This document shows, piece by piece, positions 1-8,963 of a DNA stretch of 64,000 nucleotides (positions are counted from its first letter, which is position 1; the number at the start of each line of letters is the position of its first letter). The notes under the pieces were generated by a model, which had not been told where the DNA came from, ran no database searches, and saw nothing but the letters and a program-made list of their open reading frames with translations. Source of the DNA: an uncultured Collinsella sp. (GTDB lineage: Bacteria > Actinomycetota > Coriobacteriia > Coriobacteriales > Coriobacteriaceae); contig CAKUGR010000002.1 in the NCBI GenBank assembly GCA_934654775.1, forward strand, positions 111,116 through 175,115, given 5' to 3'. The position numbers and the translations under genes are program-made.

Positions 1-914
1 GATGCGTCCTCGAAAGGACTCATAGGACGGGTGGCACCGGCGACCGTGGTCACCAGATCGCGAACGCGCGAGAACGTGGCAGCAGCGACCTCGTTGGCGC
101 GGCTGTAGTCCACATCGCGCTCGTAGAGCGACACGAGCGCGCGACCCATACCATAGGTGCCGGCAGCTGCGGTTAACGCCTTGACGACAAAGCCAATGTG
201 CGGCGTCTGCTTCACCAATGCGCGGGTGACGGCGCGAATCACCAGACCGCCGGCGAGCACGCCCGCGACCTCATAGCCGCGCTCGGGCTTTATGCCGCGC
301 CCAAAGACAGCCGCGAGCTCAAAGAGCATGCCCACCTGCGCCAGCGCCATCACGGGATAGTCGGCACCCGGCAAAAACACCAGGGCGCCCGTCGCCATGT
401 TGGTGAGCGCGCACGAGGTAATGATGCGATTGGCGGCCGCGATGCGCATAAAGGCAAAGTTAGCGGCAAAGGCCGTCTCCTTGTCCGTGCGATCGAGAAT
501 CCAGCGGGCAAGCGTCTCGAGCAGATAGGTCTTATCGGTCGCCGCCACCACGCCGAGCATGGGCGTGGACTCCTCAATGAACGGCACCTCGACGGCGGAC
601 TCGGCAAGCACGCACACGGGCGCGCCGGCGATCACGAGCTCCTGTACAGCACTCTCCAGGCGGTCGGATCCACACGAGAGGACCAGCACCACGTCGGTAT
701 CGTTCTTGGGAACGATTCGGTCCTCCTCCAGGCGATCGACACGCACAATGCCCGAGGTCGTCTGCGGCACAAAGGCATCGCGCACCGTCTCGACCAAAAA
801 GCGAGACGCAGTCGAATCAAGGTAAACCGAGACACGCACCGGCGTATCGGAATCCTTCTTAACAGACGCGCCCATCTTAAAAGCGCTGGTCAACTTATCT
901 ACGGGAATCTTCAT
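1..914 (-). CDS. DUF697-type membrane protein (C-terminus cut by window edge)
   Basis: The reading frame begins at an ATG whose complement ends at 914 and stays open to base 1, so at least 304 residues are visible and the C-terminus lies outside. The first 120 residues are soluble and Rossmann-like (alternating hydrophobic strands such as DVVLVLSCG). From about residue 160 the chain reads ANRIITSCALTNMATGALVF then LPGADYPVMALAQVGMLFEL, which resembles the conserved P-x-PGAD...Q..M..E core of DUF697, a domain found next to GTPase-like proteins in membranes. It lies 18 bp after rodA on the same strand, so it is probably the last member of the mre/rod operon. A role in cell-envelope biology is inferred from position only; the biochemical function is unknown. 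Confidence 0.7.
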   Translation of the reverse strand, partial: MKIPVDKLTSAFKMGASVKKDSDTPVRVSVYLDSTASRFLVETVRDAFVPQTTSGIVRVDRLEEDRIVPKNDTDVVLVLSCGSDRLESAVQELVIAGAPVCVLAESAVEVPFIEESTPMLGVVAATDKTYLLETLARWILDRTDKETAFAANFAFMRIAAANRIITSCALTNMATGALVFLPGADYPVMALAQVGMLFELAAVFGRGIKPERGYEVAGVLAGGLVIRAVTRALVKQTPHIGFVVKALTAAAGTYGMGRALVSLYERDVDYSRANEVAAATFSRVRDLVTTVAGATRPMSPFEDA

Positions 915-932
915 GGCAAACCCCTCCAGCGG

Positions 933-2159
933 TTACGCGGCGCCCGAACGATGCCGCCATATGGATTGTACGATACCCACCGTCAGCAACTGAATCATCA
1001 TCGACGACGAACCAAAACTAATGAACGGCAGCGGAATACCGGTAATCGGCATCATGCCAATGCACATGCCGATGTTCTCGAAGGTCTGGAATGCCCACAT
1101 GCCGACGATGCCCACGCACGATAGGCGCAAGAACAGTGACTCGCACTTAAAGGCAACGCGGATCGTCGAGAAGATCAGCAGCACGTAGAGGCACAGGAGC
1201 AAAAAGGAACCGCAGAAGCCGAACGTCTCGGACAGGAAGGCAAAGACGAAGTCGGTGTGGAACTCGGGGAGAAAGCCGCCGGCCGACTGCGTCGCGTGGC
1301 CCAGGCCCTTACCAAAGAAGCCACCCGAGCCGACGGCAATGAGCGACTGCTGAAGGTTGTAGGCATCATCCGAATTGGCATTGTCGGGGTCGATAAAGAC
1401 CGTCAGACGGTTCATCTGATACTGCTTGATAAGCACGTCGTGGCCAAGGAGCGAATCAAAGACCGAGTCGAGCGCCAAGATGAGCGCAATCAAACCAACC
1501 AGCAGGGCCAAGGTCGACAGTACCCATTCGCGGCGCGCACCGCTCATGCAGATGACGATGGCACCCGAGACCAGCACGACCAGGCCCGAGCCCAGGTCGC
1601 CCATGGCGACGACGGCCAAAAACGGGATGGACAGCATGCCGCAGAGCTTGACGTAGTCGCGAACGGTATCGATGCGGCCGTTGTATTGCGAGCCAAGCGT
1701 GGCGATAAAGAAGATGGTGATGAGCTTGGCGAGCTCAACGGGCTGGAAGGTCAGGCCGATACCGGGGATCTTGATCCAGCCCGTCATGCCCAGACCGCCC
1801 GTATAGGACAAGCCCGGAATCTTGGGCGAGAAGATCACAATAAGGTCAATGACGAGCAGCGCCGTCGAGAAATTGGAAATGCCACGCAGGTCGGTGCGCC
1901 AGACGAGCACCGCCAGCACCGCGCCAATGCCAATACCCAGCAGGTGGCGCGAGAACGAGGCATCGGCCTTAAACTGCGAGGCCGACCAAATAATGATGGC
2001 GCCATAGGCAACGAGCGCGACGGTAGCCAGCAGCACACCGATGTGGACCTTCTGGCGAAACGTGCCGCGCGAGGCCGAGAGCTGCTTGTTGACGCGGTCC
2101 AGGCTGCTGCGGGAGCCGGTCTTGGTTGAGCGGAACAGGTCCGCCGGCGAAAAGTCCAT
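933..2159 (-). CDS. rodA: RodA, SEDS-family peptidoglycan glycosyltransferase
   Basis: A 408-residue polytopic membrane protein of the SEDS (RodA/FtsW/SpoVE) family, which polymerises lipid II during lateral wall growth with PBP2. After a basic cytoplasmic N-terminus of about 40 residues there are roughly ten hydrophobic segments; the hallmark C-terminal stretch GIPLPFISFGSSSMMIQLL is present, as is the large extracytoplasmic loop with QQSLIAVGSGGFFGKGLGHA. The start has a perfect SD sequence, GGAGG, seven bases upstream. The PBP2 gene ends 9 bp upstream, so the pair is co-transcribed. RodA rather than FtsW is chosen because of the mreBCD-mrdA context. Confidence 0.93.
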   Translation of the reverse strand: MDFSPADLFRSTKTGSRSSLDRVNKQLSASRGTFRQKVHIGVLLATVALVAYGAIIIWSASQFKADASFSRHLLGIGIGAVLAVLVWRTDLRGISNFSTALLVIDLIVIFSPKIPGLSYTGGLGMTGWIKIPGIGLTFQPVELAKLITIFFIATLGSQYNGRIDTVRDYVKLCGMLSIPFLAVVAMGDLGSGLVVLVSGAIVICMSGARREWVLSTLALLVGLIALILALDSVFDSLLGHDVLIKQYQMNRLTVFIDPDNANSDDAYNLQQSLIAVGSGGFFGKGLGHATQSAGGFLPEFHTDFVFAFLSETFGFCGSFLLLCLYVLLIFSTIRVAFKCESLFLRLSCVGIVGMWAFQTFENIGMCIGMMPITGIPLPFISFGSSSMMIQLLTVGIVQSIWRHRSGAA

Positions 2160-2168
2160 CGCAACCTC

Positions 2169-4238
2169 CTATCGAACCGAAGAATCGCCCGTAGCCGATG
2201 AGGTATCGGGCTCGTCATAAATCGCACCGAGTACATCGCGCACGACATGCATCGCCGTGTCCGATCCGCCACCGCCCTGTTCCAAGATGGTGGCAATCAC
2301 GTACTTGGGATCGTCAGCAGGGGCATAAGCGCAGAACCACGCGTATTCGTCCTCGCCGCTTTTCTCTCCCGTGCCCGACTTGCCGTATACCTGCGGCGTC
2401 AGGGTGCCAAAGTGTGCCGCCAGGGACGTCGATGCCGTATAAATCACGTCGTGCATGCCGTTGCGAACAAGAGCCAAATCCGAATCGCTGTTGATCTTGG
2501 CCTCCAGGCGCTTCTTCTTGCCCTTGCCGTTGTACTTATAGGCATCACCGTCGCCATCGCGAGACACGGCAGACAAAAACACGTGAGGCACGTACTGTTT
2601 GCCGCCGTTGGCAAGACCCATATAGGCGCACGCCATCTGCAGGGGCGTCACCAGGATGTCGCCCTGGCCGATAGCGATGTTCGTCATATCGCCAGCGTTC
2701 CACTTGCGGTCCTCGGCAGAGGCGTCGGTGAAGTACGACTCTTTCCACTCGGCATCGGGAATACGGCCCGCGCCCTCACTCGGCAGATCGATACCGCAGG
2801 TCTTGCCTAGGCCCCAGCGGCGAAAAACCTCCTGCAGGCCCTCAGGGTGCTGGTCGTTGTAGAAAAACGCCTTGCCCATGTCGTAGAACACGGGGTCGCA
2901 CGAATTGGCGATACCGGACTGCAGCGTCATGGTGCCGTGGCCGGAGTGCAGCCAGCAATACTTGCCCCACGACTTGCCCAAGCCCGTCCAATAGCCCGTG
3001 CAGTTGGTCGTCTGACCCGAGGTATAGGTTCCAAACTCAAGGCCCGCCAAGGCCGAGAGCGGCTTAATGGTCGAAGCCGACATGTACTGGCCGCTAATAG
3101 CGCGGTTGAGCAGCGGGTGCGAACCCTCGTCGTCGTTGAGCTCGGTCCACACATCGTTGGAGACACCACCGATAAACACCGAAGGGTCGAACTTGGGCTC
3201 ACTTGCCATGCCCAGAATCTCGCCGTTGTTGGGGTCGAGGCACACCACGGCGCCGTTGCCGGCGTTGCTGTGGCCCGTGGTCTTGGCAAGTTCGATAGCG
3301 CTCGCCAGCGCCGTCTCGCAGGCTTGCTGAATCTTGAGGTCAAGCGTGAGCTTAATGTCGGAGCCGGCCTTGGCAGGCACGGCGCCGGCCTGTCCGGTCA
3401 CGTTGCCCGAGGCATCGACCTTAACCGTCTGCTCGCCGCGAATACCCTGCAGCAAGTTCTCGTAGTAGCTCTCAACACCCGCCTGGCCCACGATATCGCC
3501 CGACTGGTACGTAATTTGACCGGCGGCGCTATCGTTATCGCCCGAAGTCTTCTTGTTCTGCGCCTCGAGCTGCTCGGAGGTGATGGTGCCGGTGTAGCCC
3601 AAAATGTGACAGGCTGTCTCACCGTACGGGTACTGGCGCTCGGTGCGCTCGGCAATCTTCACGCCCGGAAACTCACCAGCATGTTCCTGAATATAGGCAA
3701 CCGTGGAGCGACGGACGTCCGTCGCGATGGTATGCAGGCTCTGGGCGCCCTCGGAATTGTCCTGGATATTGCGCAGCACTGCGACGTAGGGCATACCGAG
3801 CACGTTGGCAAGATGGCGCACCAGCACGGTGTCCTCGGCCAGGTCGCGATAGGCGACGACGGCAAGTGAGGGACGGTTTTGCACAAGTGCCACGCCATTG
3901 CGGTCAAGGATTCGCCCGCGCACAGCCGGCGTGGTGACAGTACGGGTCTGGTTGCTCTTGGCCTGCTTATCGTAGTAGTCCGACGAGACCATCTGCATAC
4001 CCCACAGCTTGACGGCGAGCGCGGCAAACATCGCGCCCACGCCGGCGGTGAGGATGGAGAAGCGACCCTTGAACGCGGTCGCGGCGGTATTGCCCTCGCC
4101 CTCAGTGGCGCGCGGGGCCGTTCCATGCTGCGTGTCGTAGGTAAAACGGGAATCGCCGCGGCGCATGATGACCAGCGCGACCACAATGGCCACGACCAGC
4201 ACGATACCGGCGATGATAACCGTCATCTGGGAAGACAT
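2169..4238 (-). CDS. mrdA: Penicillin-binding protein 2, elongasome transpeptidase
   Basis: Class B penicillin-binding protein of 689 residues that cross-links peptidoglycan outside the membrane together with RodA. The transpeptidase motifs are visible: S389-T-I-K392 (SxxK, the acyl-ester serine), S446-C-D448 (the SxD form seen in PBP2 proteins), and K620-S-G-T (KTG-like box with Ser in place of Thr). An N-terminal dimerisation region precedes the catalytic domain. Two hydrophobic segments occur near the N-terminus (residues 6-25 and 61-85); most family members have one, so the first may be an extra anchor or a signal. SD GGAGG lies eight bases before the ATG. Confidence 0.92.
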   Translation of the reverse strand: MSSQMTVIIAGIVLVVAIVVALVIMRRGDSRFTYDTQHGTAPRATEGEGNTAATAFKGRFSILTAGVGAMFAALAVKLWGMQMVSSDYYDKQAKSNQTRTVTTPAVRGRILDRNGVALVQNRPSLAVVAYRDLAEDTVLVRHLANVLGMPYVAVLRNIQDNSEGAQSLHTIATDVRRSTVAYIQEHAGEFPGVKIAERTERQYPYGETACHILGYTGTITSEQLEAQNKKTSGDNDSAAGQITYQSGDIVGQAGVESYYENLLQGIRGEQTVKVDASGNVTGQAGAVPAKAGSDIKLTLDLKIQQACETALASAIELAKTTGHSNAGNGAVVCLDPNNGEILGMASEPKFDPSVFIGGVSNDVWTELNDDEGSHPLLNRAISGQYMSASTIKPLSALAGLEFGTYTSGQTTNCTGYWTGLGKSWGKYCWLHSGHGTMTLQSGIANSCDPVFYDMGKAFFYNDQHPEGLQEVFRRWGLGKTCGIDLPSEGAGRIPDAEWKESYFTDASAEDRKWNAGDMTNIAIGQGDILVTPLQMACAYMGLANGGKQYVPHVFLSAVSRDGDGDAYKYNGKGKKKRLEAKINSDSDLALVRNGMHDVIYTASTSLAAHFGTLTPQVYGKSGTGEKSGEDEYAWFCAYAPADDPKYVIATILEQGGGGSDTAMHVVRDVLGAIYDEPDTSSATGDSSVR

Positions 4239-4251
4239 CTACGGGCCTCCC

Positions 4252-4818
4252 CTATTTGAGTTTGCGGGTCTTGGGCTTAAAGCGCATACCCGTCTGACGA
4301 CCACCGCGCGCGGAGAATCCGTAACCGGACTGCGGCACGACACCGGACATCAAAAACGGGATGGCAACCAGACCCGTCAGGATCGAAGACGGCAGTGCAT
4401 GACCAAAAATAGCCACCACAAAGCTCGTCTCCAAACCCATAAACAGCAAGATAACGCTGTAGACCACGTTGATGGCAAGCGCGAAGGCGCCCACGGTAAT
4501 GCCGCGCGCGGTCGGCGAACCGCCCGTCTGACCGGCGGCGCTGTGCACCAGGGCAAAGCTGCCCACCGTCAGCAGCAGCGACATAACACCCACCGGCACG
4601 GCAGCGGAAAGGTCATAGAACAGGCCGCTGCAAAAACCGCAGACGACGGCTCGCGTGGGATCGCCCGAAAACACGCTCAGACATACCAGGATGATCATAA
4701 AGTTGACGCGACCGCCAGCAATGGAGATCTGCGGCGCCAGGCCCGCCTGCAGGAGCACGCAGACAATGGCAGCAATGACAAACGTGCGGGAGCTTGCCCC
4801 CTGCTCGTGTAGATCCAT
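4252..4818 (-). CDS. mreD: MreD, rod-shape-determining membrane protein
   Basis: A small hydrophobic protein (188 residues from the preferred start) with about five or six membrane segments and a basic tail (RFKPKTRKLK), as expected for MreD, which links MreC to the elongasome. A GTG two codons upstream (4824) could also start the frame, but the SD AGGGGG sits directly against that GTG and seven bases before the ATG at 4818, so the ATG is preferred. It lies between mreC and mrdA with short gaps, the classical order. Sequence conservation in MreD is low, so the call rests on size, topology and position. Confidence 0.85.
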   Translation of the reverse strand: MDLHEQGASSRTFVIAAIVCVLLQAGLAPQISIAGGRVNFMIILVCLSVFSGDPTRAVVCGFCSGLFYDLSAAVPVGVMSLLLTVGSFALVHSAAGQTGGSPTARGITVGAFALAINVVYSVILLFMGLETSFVVAIFGHALPSSILTGLVAIPFLMSGVVPQSGYGFSARGGRQTGMRFKPKTRKLK

Positions 4819-4829
4819 GGACACGCCCC

Positions 4830-5828
4830 CTATTCGCTCGAGCCGGAATCGGTTGTCTCGGACGATTCGGAGCTCTCGTCCGAGTCCTCGTCCTTAGTCT
4901 TGGTCGCCGAATCGCGCGAGGTGCCCTGCGGCGTGCTGTTAGCAGAGCTCACGTCCTCGTCCGAGGCCGACTGCTCATCGGTCAGCGAGGTGATGACGAG
5001 CACCTCCTCGTTATTCTCTGCCGTGGTCTGGGCGCGTACGACGATGGTGTAATACACATCGTTGGCCGACTTCTCCACCGAGGAAACGGTGCCGAGCGGC
5101 AGGCCCTTGGGGAACACGCCGCCAATGCCAGAGGTCACGATGATATCGCCCACTTTGACGTCGGAGTCGACGCTCACGTACTCAAGGCGCAGGGTGCCAT
5201 CGGGCTGGCCCTGCAGCATACCCTGGGCGCGAGTATCCTGCACCATAGCCGACACGCCCGAATTCTCGTCGCCAATCAGGCGCACGGTAGAGGTCTTGGC
5301 CGATACCTCGATAATCTGGCCGATAACACCGGCGGAGCTCGTCACGGGCATGTTGATGGTAAGGCCGTCGGCAGAGCCCTTGTCGATGGTAACGGTCGAG
5401 GTCCAGGCATCGCCCGACGCACCGACAATACGAGCAGCGGTCGACTTAAGGTTGTAGGTCGATTGCAGCCCGACCAGGCCCTCCAAGCGCTCGGCAGTCT
5501 TTTGAGCCTCGGAAAGCTCGGCGACCTTAGAGGTCAGCACCTCGTTTTGCTTCTTGAGGTCGTCGAGCGACTCCTGCGAAGCCGTGAGGTTGGAGAACAC
5601 GTTGCCGATCGCGTTGAAGGGAGCCGCCACGGCCGAGCCCACAAAGCGCACCGGCGAGGTGATCGTCGTCACGCCCGAGCGCACGGCATGAATCGGCCCG
5701 GCCTCGCCCTCACGGATATAAAACGTGAGTAGCAACACCGAAATCAGGCTGAAAACAATCAACGGGCGCATACCCGTTGATTGTCGCTTGGTATTCAGAT
5801 TTGGAGAGAAACCCGAAGATCGTGCCAA
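4830..5828 (-). CDS. mreC: MreC, rod-shape-determining periplasmic scaffold
   Basis: A 332-residue protein with one N-terminal membrane anchor (residues about 20-38), a coiled coil (SLDDLKKQNEVLTSKVAELS, about residues 88-107) and the two-barrel MreC core with the conserved GVIGQIIEVSAKTSTVRLI pattern. MreC bridges the cytoplasmic MreB filament to PBP2/RodA. The C-terminal 60 residues are a low-complexity acidic, Ser-rich tail (DSDESSESSETTDSGSSE). The start is a TTG at 5828 with SD AAGGTGG; the next ATG (5777) has no SD and would remove residues before the anchor. Confidence 0.9.
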   Translation of the reverse strand: MARSSGFSPNLNTKRQSTGMRPLIVFSLISVLLLTFYIREGEAGPIHAVRSGVTTITSPVRFVGSAVAAPFNAIGNVFSNLTASQESLDDLKKQNEVLTSKVAELSEAQKTAERLEGLVGLQSTYNLKSTAARIVGASGDAWTSTVTIDKGSADGLTINMPVTSSAGVIGQIIEVSAKTSTVRLIGDENSGVSAMVQDTRAQGMLQGQPDGTLRLEYVSVDSDVKVGDIIVTSGIGGVFPKGLPLGTVSSVEKSANDVYYTIVVRAQTTAENNEEVLVITSLTDEQSASDEDVSSANSTPQGTSRDSATKTKDEDSDESSESSETTDSGSSE

Positions 5829-5849
5829 ATGGAATCCACCTTTTGGAAA

Positions 5850-6893
5850 TTAAGCATTGGTCTGGACGAAGCCACCGTCAAAGGCGTTGGCCTCGAGCAC
5901 GCGGGCGCAGCCGTTTACGACGTTATCGAGCGCCGTGGGGCTGACGTTGACCGAAACGCCGGTCTCGTCGCGCAGACGCACGTCGAGACCGCGCAACAGC
6001 GCACCGCCGCCGGTCAGCAGAATGCCGTAGTACATAAGGTCCGAGGCAAGATCGGGCGGAGTGGCATCCAGGGCGTCCTTAACGGCCTTGGCCATCTCGT
6101 CGAGCGGCTTGTTAAGCGCGCGACGAATCTCCTCGCTCTCGATGCGAACGGTCTTGGGCAGGCCCGTGATCACGTCGCGGCCGTTGACCTCGACGTCGAG
6201 CTCGTCCTTAAGCGGCACGGCGGAGCCGACCTTGATCTTGATATCCTCGGCCGTGCGCTCGCCGATAGCCAGGTTGTAGGCATCGCGAACGTGGGTGAGA
6301 ATCGCCTGGTCGAACTCGTCGCCGGCAATGCGGATGGACTGCGATACGACGATGCCGCCCATGGCGATAACGGCGACCTCGGTGGTGCCGCCGCCGATAT
6401 CGATGACCATGGAGCCAGTAGGCTCCTCAACGGGCAGGTCGGCGCCGATGGCAGCGGCCATGGGCTCCTCGATCAGGTACGCCTGACGGGCGCCAGCCTG
6501 GATCGTGGCCTCAAAGACGGCACGCTTCTCGACCGACGTGACGCCGGAGGGAACGCAGACGACGACGCGCGGACGCGGAGTCCACGGATAGCGCTTCTCG
6601 GAAGCCTTGTCGATAAAGTAGCGAAGCATGGCCTCGGTGACATCGAAGTCGGCGATGACGCCGTCCTTAAGGGGACGAACGGCAACGATGTTGCCGGGCG
6701 TACGACCGAGCATGCGCTTGGCCTCGATGCCGACAGCCAGGATGCGCTCGTCGTTCTTGTCGATAGCGACAACGGAGGGCTCGCGGATGACGATGCCCTT
6801 GCCGCGCACGGAGACAAGCGTATTGGCGGTGCCGAGGTCGATGGCAAGATCGCCCGCATAGCTACCGAAGAACATATCCATCAAAGAAAACAA
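5850..6893 (-). CDS. mreB: MreB, actin-like cytoskeletal ATPase
   Basis: A 347-residue actin-fold protein. Phosphate-1 motif IDLGTANTLV near the N-terminus, the MreB-typical YLIEEPMAAAIGADLPVEEP region, phosphate-2 motif VIDIGGGTTEVAVIAMGG, and adenosine motif LLTGGGALLRGLD are all present. MreB filaments orient lateral wall synthesis. The start is TTG at 6893, five bases after AGGAG; an ATG four codons further in is too far from that SD. It is the first gene of the mreBCD-mrdA-rodA-DUF697 operon. Confidence 0.95.
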   Translation of the reverse strand: MFSLMDMFFGSYAGDLAIDLGTANTLVSVRGKGIVIREPSVVAIDKNDERILAVGIEAKRMLGRTPGNIVAVRPLKDGVIADFDVTEAMLRYFIDKASEKRYPWTPRPRVVVCVPSGVTSVEKRAVFEATIQAGARQAYLIEEPMAAAIGADLPVEEPTGSMVIDIGGGTTEVAVIAMGGIVVSQSIRIAGDEFDQAILTHVRDAYNLAIGERTAEDIKIKVGSAVPLKDELDVEVNGRDVITGLPKTVRIESEEIRRALNKPLDEMAKAVKDALDATPPDLASDLMYYGILLTGGGALLRGLDVRLRDETGVSVNVSPTALDNVVNGCARVLEANAFDGGFVQTNA

Positions 6894-6954
6894 CGCAACT
6901 CCTGATGTGTTGGATGATTGCTGGAAAACTACTAGCCCATCATACTAGCGCAAG

Positions 6955-6987
6955 CCCGGCACCTCACTTGCGGTGAAGCACCGGGCA
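6955..6987 (-). terminator. Imperfect GC hairpin between TPR gene and mreB
   Basis: GCCCGG and CCGGGC arms plus an inner TCAC/GTGA stem lie just after the stop of the TPR gene on the minus strand. There is no clear T-run, so it could be a weak terminator or a processing structure before the mreB leader. Confidence 0.35.
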
Positions 6988-7008
6988 GCGCCAAATCTCA
7001 TAAGGTCA

Positions 7009-8304
7009 CTACTGGTTGTCAGCGGCCGAGAAATCGATGTCGAGCGAGGAGACAGCCCAACCGATATGGTTGTCGGAGCGCACGAATTTAACGGTGTACT
7101 CCTGCTCGCCGCCCTTGGACAGCGAAGCCTTCACCTTGGCGGTGGTCTCGGTCATGGACTGATCCATACCCTCGATGGAGACGGTGGCGCCCTGCGGAAT
7201 CGAGGAGATGATCATCGCCTTGGCGTCCTCGGACAGGCTCGAGGCCAGGCAGGACTCGGCCTTGGCGGTATCGCCGTCACCGGCAGCCTGGAACAGGTCG
7301 GTGATGACGGACTCCTGCGAGGGGACGCCCATGCCGCGCGTATAGGCATAGCCAAGACCGCCGGCAGCGATCACGATGAGCAGAAGCAGCACCAGGAAGA
7401 TCTTAAGACCCGTGTGGCGGTGACGACGACGCACCTTGGCCTGTTTGCGGTCCTGCTGGACCATCTCGGACTCGGACAGCGTAAAGAAGCCGGTGTCAGA
7501 GGGATCGGGCATAAACTGACCGGTCGCGCCCGTGGGATCGAGCGGGTCGACAGCGGGAGCGTCCATCGCGGGAGCCGGAGCCGTAGACATGGCCGTCTGG
7601 GCCGAAAGCGCGGCGAGCGAGTCGTGCACGCGGGCAAGCTCGTCGGCCTGCTCGGGCGTGAGCTGGTAGATACCGTCGGCGGTGGCGGCGTTAAAGGCAT
7701 CGAGCGCATCGGAGGGACGGCCGGCGGCGGAAAGCGCTTGGCCCATGCCGGCGTTGAGAGCGCGCGTATCGTCGCGCGGGCCGGCAAAGTCGATAGCCGT
7801 GCGGTAGGTCTCAACGGCGTCTGCGGGGCGGCCGAGCTTGATGAAGCAGCGGCCCAGATCGCCGAGGGCGGCGGCAGGAGCCGGGTTGGCGCCGTCGATG
7901 GCAGCCTGACGGAAGGCAGTACCGGCGTTGGCATAGTCGCCCGACTGGAACAGCGCGTTGCCCAGACCCAGGTAGGCCTTAAAAGGCGTGGCGTAGGAAG
8001 CGTCCTGGGTAGCTGCAGAGAACGCCTGGGCAGCCGTGGTGTTGTCGCCCACCGCGGCGAGTGCCTTGCCGCGGTTGGTGAGCAGAGCGCCGCGCTTGCC
8101 ATAGGCGCCGTCGTTGAGGGCTGCGGCGTAGGCCTCGGCGGCCTCGGCGTACATGCCCAGATGCATCAGGGCGTTGCCACGCAGGTGGTCGGCCTCACCC
8201 ATGATCTCGTTGGGAGTCTTTGCCGCGCCAAGCATCTGGGCGGCAGCGGAAAAATCACCCGCGCGATAAGCGGCGCGGCCCTGTTGGATCAGCTGGCTAT
8301 TCAA
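7009..8304 (-). CDS. TPR-repeat protein with central membrane anchor
   Basis: A 431-residue protein. Residues 1 to about 210 are tandem 34-residue TPR-like helices (repeated A..YA.AL patterns such as ALFQSGDYANAGTAFRQAA). A Pro/Ala-rich linker follows, then a basic patch (KVRRRHRHTG) and one hydrophobic anchor (IFLVLLLLIVIAAGGLGYAY) near residue 300, then a small exported domain with SQESVITDLFQAAGDGD, like the C-terminal domains of DUF4878-type lipoproteins. The TPRs would be cytoplasmic and the tail extracytoplasmic. The start is a TTG with SD AAGGGGA five bases upstream. The partner is unknown; the tandem cyclophilin and zinc-ribbon genes on the same strand suggest an envelope or protein-folding role, which is inference. 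Confidence 0.75.
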   Translation of the reverse strand: MNSQLIQQGRAAYRAGDFSAAAQMLGAAKTPNEIMGEADHLRGNALMHLGMYAEAAEAYAAALNDGAYGKRGALLTNRGKALAAVGDNTTAAQAFSAATQDASYATPFKAYLGLGNALFQSGDYANAGTAFRQAAIDGANPAPAAALGDLGRCFIKLGRPADAVETYRTAIDFAGPRDDTRALNAGMGQALSAAGRPSDALDAFNAATADGIYQLTPEQADELARVHDSLAALSAQTAMSTAPAPAMDAPAVDPLDPTGATGQFMPDPSDTGFFTLSESEMVQQDRKQAKVRRRHRHTGLKIFLVLLLLIVIAAGGLGYAYTRGMGVPSQESVITDLFQAAGDGDTAKAESCLASSLSEDAKAMIISSIPQGATVSIEGMDQSMTETTAKVKASLSKGGEQEYTVKFVRSDNHIGWAVSSLDIDFSAADNQ

Positions 8305-8315
8305 GGAAGTCCCCT

Positions 8316-8858
8316 TTACTCGTGAACGATCTCGACATGAACGATCTCGTCGCCGGCGCGCAGCTGCGAGATGACGTCGAGGCCCTCGACCGTGGTGCCA
8401 AAGACGGTATAGCCGGAGTCGAGGTTGTGCTGGGCACCCAGGCAGAAGTAGAACTGCGAGCCCGCGGAATCGGGATCCATGGAGCGGGCCATGGCAAGCG
8501 CGCCGTCAACATGGCTGTTACGCGGATTGGTGGCAAACTCGCCCTTGATGCAGTAGCCGGGGCCGCCGGTACCGGGCATGCCGTCGGGACCCTCAAGGCC
8601 GGCAGCAACGTCGGCGCCAGGCATATCGCGGGTATTGGGGTCGCCGCCCTGGATCACAAAGCCGGGCACATAGCGATGGAACTTAAGGCCGTCATAGAAG
8701 CCCATTGTGGAAAGCTCGCAGAAGTTCGCCACATGGATGGGGGCGCCCTCACCGTCAAACTTGACCTTGATGGTGCCCTTCGACGTCTCGATCACCGCGC
8801 ACTCGTCACCGACGAGCTGGTACTCGGGCGTATAGAGCTCTTTCTTAAAACCAAACAT
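8316..8858 (-). CDS. Cyclophilin-type peptidyl-prolyl cis-trans isomerase
   Basis: A single-domain cyclophilin of 180 residues that catalyses cis-trans isomerisation of X-Pro bonds. The signature GFYDGLKFHRYVPGFVIQGG contains the catalytic Arg of the FHR motif, and later QFYFCLGAQHNLD (usually SQFFI) is present. The open frame extends 23 codons further upstream, but the ATG at 8858 is chosen because it begins the conserved sequence and has SD GGAAGGA eight bases before it. There is no signal peptide, so it is cytoplasmic. It ends 11 bp before the TPR gene, so the two are probably co-transcribed. Confidence 0.88.
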   Translation of the reverse strand: MFGFKKELYTPEYQLVGDECAVIETSKGTIKVKFDGEGAPIHVANFCELSTMGFYDGLKFHRYVPGFVIQGGDPNTRDMPGADVAAGLEGPDGMPGTGGPGYCIKGEFATNPRNSHVDGALAMARSMDPDSAGSQFYFCLGAQHNLDSGYTVFGTTVEGLDVISQLRAGDEIVHVEIVHE

Positions 8859-8963
8859 GTGGTTCCTTCCTCGTGCATTTAAAGCATATTTGTACGAATT
8901 GTAGCAATAAGCACGGGCTTCCATCAATTGCGCACGCAGGTTATGCCGCCGGAGGGCAACAAA